Source of the DNA: Acidobacteriota bacterium
GTDB lineage: Bacteria; Acidobacteriota; Terriglobia; Bryobacterales; UBA6623
DNA length: 64,000 nt
Direction: 5' to 3'
NCBI GenBank assembly: GCA_016125275.1
Contig: WGMB01000011.1
Coordinates: 124,001-188,000 of the forward strand
This document shows positions 60,496 to 64,000 of the stretch, in pieces (the first letter of the stretch is position 1; every line of letters begins with the position of its first letter). The notes under the pieces were generated by a model that had not been told where the DNA came from, did not search any database, and saw only the letters and a list, made by a program, of their open reading frames with translations. Position numbers and translations under genes: made by a program.

Positions 60496-61601
60496 TCGAG
60501 CGTCCGCGTCACGGCAGCCCCCAGGCGCTTCTCGGCCTCTCCGTTGAGCTTGGCGACCGTGTAGGTCACGGCGGCGTAGCCGCCGCTATCCAAGTCCGCC
60601 TGCAGGATCGCCCGGCTGGCCGCCAGGGCGCCGTTGTGGCGCAGCCGCCGCACGCGCCCCGACGCATCGAGCAGCAGCCCCCACCCGTGGCCGTACGGCT
60701 GTTCGGGGAACGGCTGCCGCGTCCACTCCCGCCAGGCCCTCTCGCTCAGCGCCCGGCGCCCGCCCGGGGCCGCGCCCTTCGCCAGCGCCATGCGGGCGAA
60801 GCGAGCCAGTTCCCCGGCCGTGGAATAGACCGAGCCGCCCACCAGCGCCAGCCGCAACTCCGCGCCCAGCAGGTGCGGCGTCTCCGGGTGCGGCTTGCCG
60901 GTCCTGGGGTCCGCTCCGGCCGCGATGTCCTTCTCCGCCGGGTCCGGGAAGTAGCCGGTCCGTTCCAGAGCCAACGGTTCGACCACGCGCCGGCGTAGGA
61001 TTTGCTCGAACGGCTCCCCGACAGCGGCGGCCGCCGCCGCGCCGAGCACGCAGTACCCCGCCCCGCTGTAGGCGTAGGCCGAACCCGGCGCGGAAGCCAA
61101 GGGTTCGCCGGCGATGCCTTCGACGGCTTCGGCCAGCGTCAGCCGGAAGTCCCGAATCCAGCGTTTCTGGCTTGGCCTCATGGGACCGGCGTGTTGTGAG
61201 TACACCCCGCCCCGGTGAGCCAGTAACTGACGCAGCGTCGGCGCCTCGGCCGACTCCCCGGACGCGAGCCGCAGATGGGAGTACGCCGGCAGGTAGGCGT
61301 CCGCCTTGGCGTCTAGGTCCAGCTTGCCTTCGTCGGCCAACCCCACGATGGCCGCGGAGGCCAGCGGCTTCGAGACCGATCCCACGCAGAACTGCGTCGC
61401 CGCGCCCACCTTCCGGGCGCCGCCGGGCTCCACCAGGCCGATCGCGATCTCGCTCGCCTCCGCGCCCTGGCCGTAGACGGCCTGCGCTCCCACCACCGCC
61501 CCTTCGGCGACCAGCTCCTCGAGTGTGGAGGTCAGCGGAGAGGCCGCCGGCGACGGGCGAGCCGCCAGCAGAGGGAGGGCCAGGATCTCTCGGCGGCGCA
61601 T
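60486..61601 (-). CDS. Serine hydrolase, class C beta-lactamase/transpeptidase-like
   Basis: 371 residues. The N-terminus (MRRREILALPLLAARPSPAAS) looks like a Tat or Sec leader. The nucleophile is in SVSK (Ser75, Lys78). At the second motif, where family members have Y-x-N, it reads YSG (Tyr178, Gly180). The third motif region is HGWGLLLDASG and RRLRHNGALAASRAI. The fold is the penicillin-binding-protein/AmpC group, which includes esterases and D-aminopeptidases as well as beta-lactamases, so antibiotic resistance should not be inferred. It converges on the SDR gene with a ten-base overlap. Confidence 0.9.
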   Translation of the reverse strand: MRRREILALPLLAARPSPAASPLTSTLEELVAEGAVVGAQAVYGQGAEASEIAIGLVEPGGARKVGAATQFCVGSVSKPLASAAIVGLADEGKLDLDAKADAYLPAYSHLRLASGESAEAPTLRQLLAHRGGVYSQHAGPMRPSQKRWIRDFRLTLAEAVEGIAGEPLASAPGSAYAYSGAGYCVLGAAAAAAVGEPFEQILRRRVVEPLALERTGYFPDPAEKDIAAGADPRTGKPHPETPHLLGAELRLALVGGSVYSTAGELARFARMALAKGAAPGGRRALSERAWREWTRQPFPEQPYGHGWGLLLDASGRVRRLRHNGALAASRAILQADLDSGGYAAVTYTVAKLNGEAEKRLGAAVTRTLDYL

Positions 61602-61664
61602 CGCAGCCGCAGTGTACCGTCAATTCTCCGGGAAAGACGTGCTAAATTCGGTTTTCTCGATCTC

Positions 61665-63533
61665 ATGGCGGAGCAATTTCGAGCCGGACCGGCGGAAGTG
61701 CACACAATCGGCGGGGACCGCAGGCTGCTGGTGGCGCTGCGCACCGGCCGGGCGCTCGAAGCGAGCAAGGAAGACGCCGACCTGCTGCTGAGCTGCCGCT
61801 TCTTCCGCCCGCTCGACCGCATCGCCGCCGACGAGGCCCGCAGCCGTGAGCTGGCGTCCGCCCGCCGTCTCACCGCCAAGGGGCCGCGCTGGCTGCGCGC
61901 CGCCGTCCGGCGCACCGAGCAGACCGTCAAGCCGGACCCGCAACGGATGAACGCCGTCCGTGCGACGCTGATCGCCTTCGTCGAGAGCGGCCTGCTGGTC
62001 TCCCGCTCCAGCTTCCTCCAAGAGGCCCGCCGGCACGGCGCCCCCGCGGCGCCCCCGCCCATTCGCACCGTCGGCTTCACCACGCGCAACCGCCCGGAGC
62101 TGTTGCAGCGCGCCATCCGGAGCTGGGTGGCCAACGCAGCCCCGTCCGGCCGCGACGTCGCCTTCACGGTCATCGACGATTCGCGCTCCGAAGACGAAGA
62201 GCGCCCCACCCGCGAGGCCCTCGCGGAGCTCGTCGCCGAGGGCGTCGCCGTCCGGTTCGCAGGCCCCCGGGAACGAGACGCCTACGCCCAGGCCCTGGCC
62301 GCCGAAGCCGACGCCGCCCCCTCCCTCGTCAGCTTCGCGCTGCGCGGCGACCCGCGCTTTCCCTTGACTACCGGTTCAGCCCGCAACAGCCTGCTGCTGG
62401 ACTCGGCCGGCGAGCCCTACGTGCTGGCCGACGACGACGGCGTGGCCCGCTTGGCCGCCTGCCCCGAGCCGCTCGACGGCTTCGAGATCACCTCCCGCAA
62501 CGACGCGACGGACTTCTGGTTCTATCGCAATCGCGACGAGATGCTCGCGCAGGGGCTCTTCGTCGAGAAGGACGTGCTCGGCGAACACGAGCGCCTGCTG
62601 GGCCGCTCGGCCTGCGACCTGCTGGGCGCAAACGGCGCCGAGCCCTCACTCGAGCTGATGAGTGTGGACTTCGAGGATCGCCTGCGGCGCGGCCCGGTGA
62701 CCGTGCGCACCAGCATGGCGGGCGTCATCGGCGACTCCGGCATCGGCGCCACGGCGCATCTATTCACCTCGCCCGAGGCCCGCCGCCGCCTGACGCTCTC
62801 CGAGGAGTTCTACCACGACGCCGTTCGCAACCGCCAAAGCCTCCGCGTGGCGCGCCGCCCAACCCTCGGGGACGGCATCATCACCATGGCCGGCAACCTC
62901 GGGCTCGACGCCGCCGCGCTCCTGCCGCCCTTCTGCCCCATCCAGCGCAACTCCGACGGTCTGCTCGGCCGCACCCTCCGGCAGTGCTTCCCCGACGCCT
63001 GCCGCGGCTATCTCGACGTGGCCGCGCTGCACGACCCTCCGCACGGGCGCAGCCAGAGCCTGGAGGAGTACTGGGACCAAGTGCGCCGGCTGCGCTTTCC
63101 CGACGTATTGGGGTCCTTCATCGACGCCTGGGCGCCGCCGCCGGGCAGCCTGTCGCCGGCCCAGGGCTTGGCTCTGCTGGGAGAGCGGCTGCGCGAGGTG
63201 GGCCGCCTGCCGCAGAGCGCCTTCCGCGGCCTGCTGCGCGCGCAACAGTTGCGCAAGGAAGCGCCTCGGCTGGCCTTCGACCGCACCGGCGAAGCCTCGG
63301 AGATGCCCGAGTTCTACGCCCGATTGCGGCAGCGCCAGCTCGAAGTCTTGCGCCAAGCCGTGGCCTGCGATTCGTACTTGGAGCCCCGGGATCTACCCTT
63401 CGACGATCCCCTGGCCGAAACACAGGCCGCGATCGGCCGCTTTGGGGAGCTATTGATCGCCTGGCCGCGCATCTGGCAGGCCGCCTTGCGGCTACGGGCG
63501 GCGGGAGGCCGACTGGCGCGACCGCTCGGCTAA
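61665..63533 (+). CDS. Glycosyltransferase-like protein with an N-terminal unrecognised domain
   Basis: 622 residues. Residues 1-60 (EVHTIGGDRRLLVALRTGRA, ADLLLSCRFFRPLD) resemble in a general way the small PqqD-like recognition domains found near peptide-modifying enzymes; I am not sure of this. From about residue 130 a GT-A-type fold starts (IRTVGFTTRNRPELLQRAI, FTVIDDSR), followed by GSARNSLLLDSAGEPYVLADDDG, where ADDDG would be the metal/nucleotide-sugar site. The last 250 residues are mostly helical, with no motif I know. The gene stands alone, converging on dut with a four-base overlap. It may glycosylate a peptide or surface polymer. Confidence 0.75.
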   Translation: MAEQFRAGPAEVHTIGGDRRLLVALRTGRALEASKEDADLLLSCRFFRPLDRIAADEARSRELASARRLTAKGPRWLRAAVRRTEQTVKPDPQRMNAVRATLIAFVESGLLVSRSSFLQEARRHGAPAAPPPIRTVGFTTRNRPELLQRAIRSWVANAAPSGRDVAFTVIDDSRSEDEERPTREALAELVAEGVAVRFAGPRERDAYAQALAAEADAAPSLVSFALRGDPRFPLTTGSARNSLLLDSAGEPYVLADDDGVARLAACPEPLDGFEITSRNDATDFWFYRNRDEMLAQGLFVEKDVLGEHERLLGRSACDLLGANGAEPSLELMSVDFEDRLRRGPVTVRTSMAGVIGDSGIGATAHLFTSPEARRRLTLSEEFYHDAVRNRQSLRVARRPTLGDGIITMAGNLGLDAAALLPPFCPIQRNSDGLLGRTLRQCFPDACRGYLDVAALHDPPHGRSQSLEEYWDQVRRLRFPDVLGSFIDAWAPPPGSLSPAQGLALLGERLREVGRLPQSAFRGLLRAQQLRKEAPRLAFDRTGEASEMPEFYARLRQRQLEVLRQAVACDSYLEPRDLPFDDPLAETQAAIGRFGELLIAWPRIWQAALRLRAAGGRLARPLG

Positions 63534-63973
63534 ACGCCCGTGGAGCCGAATCCGCCGTCGCCGCGGTCGCTCTCGTCGAGCGCCTCCGCCCATTCCCACT
63601 CGGCCGCCGCATACGCACCCACGATGAGCTGCGCGATGCGGTCGCCCGGCTGCACCGAAAAGTCCCGGTCCGAGTGGTTGACCAGCAGCACGCGCACCTC
63701 CCCGCGGTAGCCCGGGTCGATGGTTCCGGGCGAATTCAGCAGGGTCACGCCGTGGCGCGCCGCCAGGCCGCTGCGGGGCCGCACCTGCCCTTCATACCCC
63801 GGCGGAATCTCCAGCGACAGCCCCGTGCCGACCGAGGCCCAGCCCCCGGCGGGGATCACGGCAGAATCCACGGCATGTAGATCCATGCCGGCGTCCTCAT
63901 GGGGACCGTGGGCGAAGCGCGGCAGGCGCGCGTCGGGATGGAGCCTGCGGGCTCGGAGGCGCAGCGGCGTCAA
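63530..63973 (-). CDS. dut: dUTP diphosphatase
   Basis: 147 residues of trimeric dUTPase: motif I AGMDLHA, II PRSGLAARHG, III NSPGTIDPGYRGEVRVLLVN in outline, IV GDRIAQLIV, V RGDGGFGSTG with the glycine-rich C-terminal arm. It hydrolyses dUTP to dUMP and pyrophosphate, keeping uracil out of DNA and feeding dTMP synthesis. The start is TTG with GGAG only three bases upstream, and homology begins just after it (RRLHPDARLPRFAHGPHEDAG). The window ends 27 bases beyond, so a better start further upstream cannot be excluded. Confidence 0.94.
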   Translation of the reverse strand: MTPLRLRARRLHPDARLPRFAHGPHEDAGMDLHAVDSAVIPAGGWASVGTGLSLEIPPGYEGQVRPRSGLAARHGVTLLNSPGTIDPGYRGEVRVLLVNHSDRDFSVQPGDRIAQLIVGAYAAAEWEWAEALDESDRGDGGFGSTGV

Positions 63974-64000
63974 GACTCCGAGGATACCAACTCGAGCCGC

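Noticed and set aside
60486-61601. Beta-lactamase as an antibiotic-resistance gene
   Set aside because: The family also includes esterases and peptidases, and the second motif is altered; resistance is not supported.

Overview
The window is GC-rich, gene-dense bacterial DNA. Oar-type TonB-dependent receptors with carboxypeptidase-like N-terminal domains, a DUF1800/DUF1501 pair, several PQQ-type beta-propellers, PepSY membrane proteins and a split GcvPA/GcvPB suggest an Acidobacteriota (Bryobacterales/Solibacter-like) genome. This is inferred from gene content; no rRNA, tRNA or complete mobile element was seen.

1-17081 (+): one run of seven genes joined by short stop/start overlaps. Two type I polyketide synthases (the first cut by the window edge) end in ACP-sulfotransferase-thioesterase, the CurM/Ols arrangement that makes terminal alkenes by sulfation and decarboxylation. 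They are followed by a protein of unknown function, a LolD-like ATPase, a duplicated FtsX/MacB-like permease, a LolA-like periplasmic protein and an outer-membrane barrel. I read this as a terminal-olefin synthase with its own envelope export route. It is the most unusual system here.

17086-28631: a cytochrome c/ComEA-like protein with a PQQ-type propeller; a divergent second propeller followed by an SGNH-fold protein that has lost its catalytic Ser and His; a PepSY/TonB-receptor iron operon with a visible promoter and operator; and a DUF1800-DUF1501 pair.

28783-44654 (-): a sulfotransferase pseudogene with an amber codon, then an exopolysaccharide operon transcribed from about 45.03 kb down to 29.48 kb: NusG paralog, Wza, Wzc kinase, glycosyltransferases, acetyltransferase, acyltransferase, polymerase, YdcF and a WecA-like priming transferase. 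Its leader holds a consensus -35, a palindrome, a perfect hairpin and an ops-like GGCGGTAGC, as expected for processive antitermination by the NusG paralog. No Wzx flippase is visible.

45599-63973: a second PepSY/TonB-receptor pair in reversed order, an AbiEi-like/Fic fusion with a symmetric upstream site, the glycine cleavage operon gcvT-H-PA-PB, a pair of inverted heptad repeats, an HpcH/HpaI aldolase, an anti-sigma/STAS partner-switching pair, a Sel1 protein, an SDR, a serine hydrolase, a glycosyltransferase-like protein and dUTPase.
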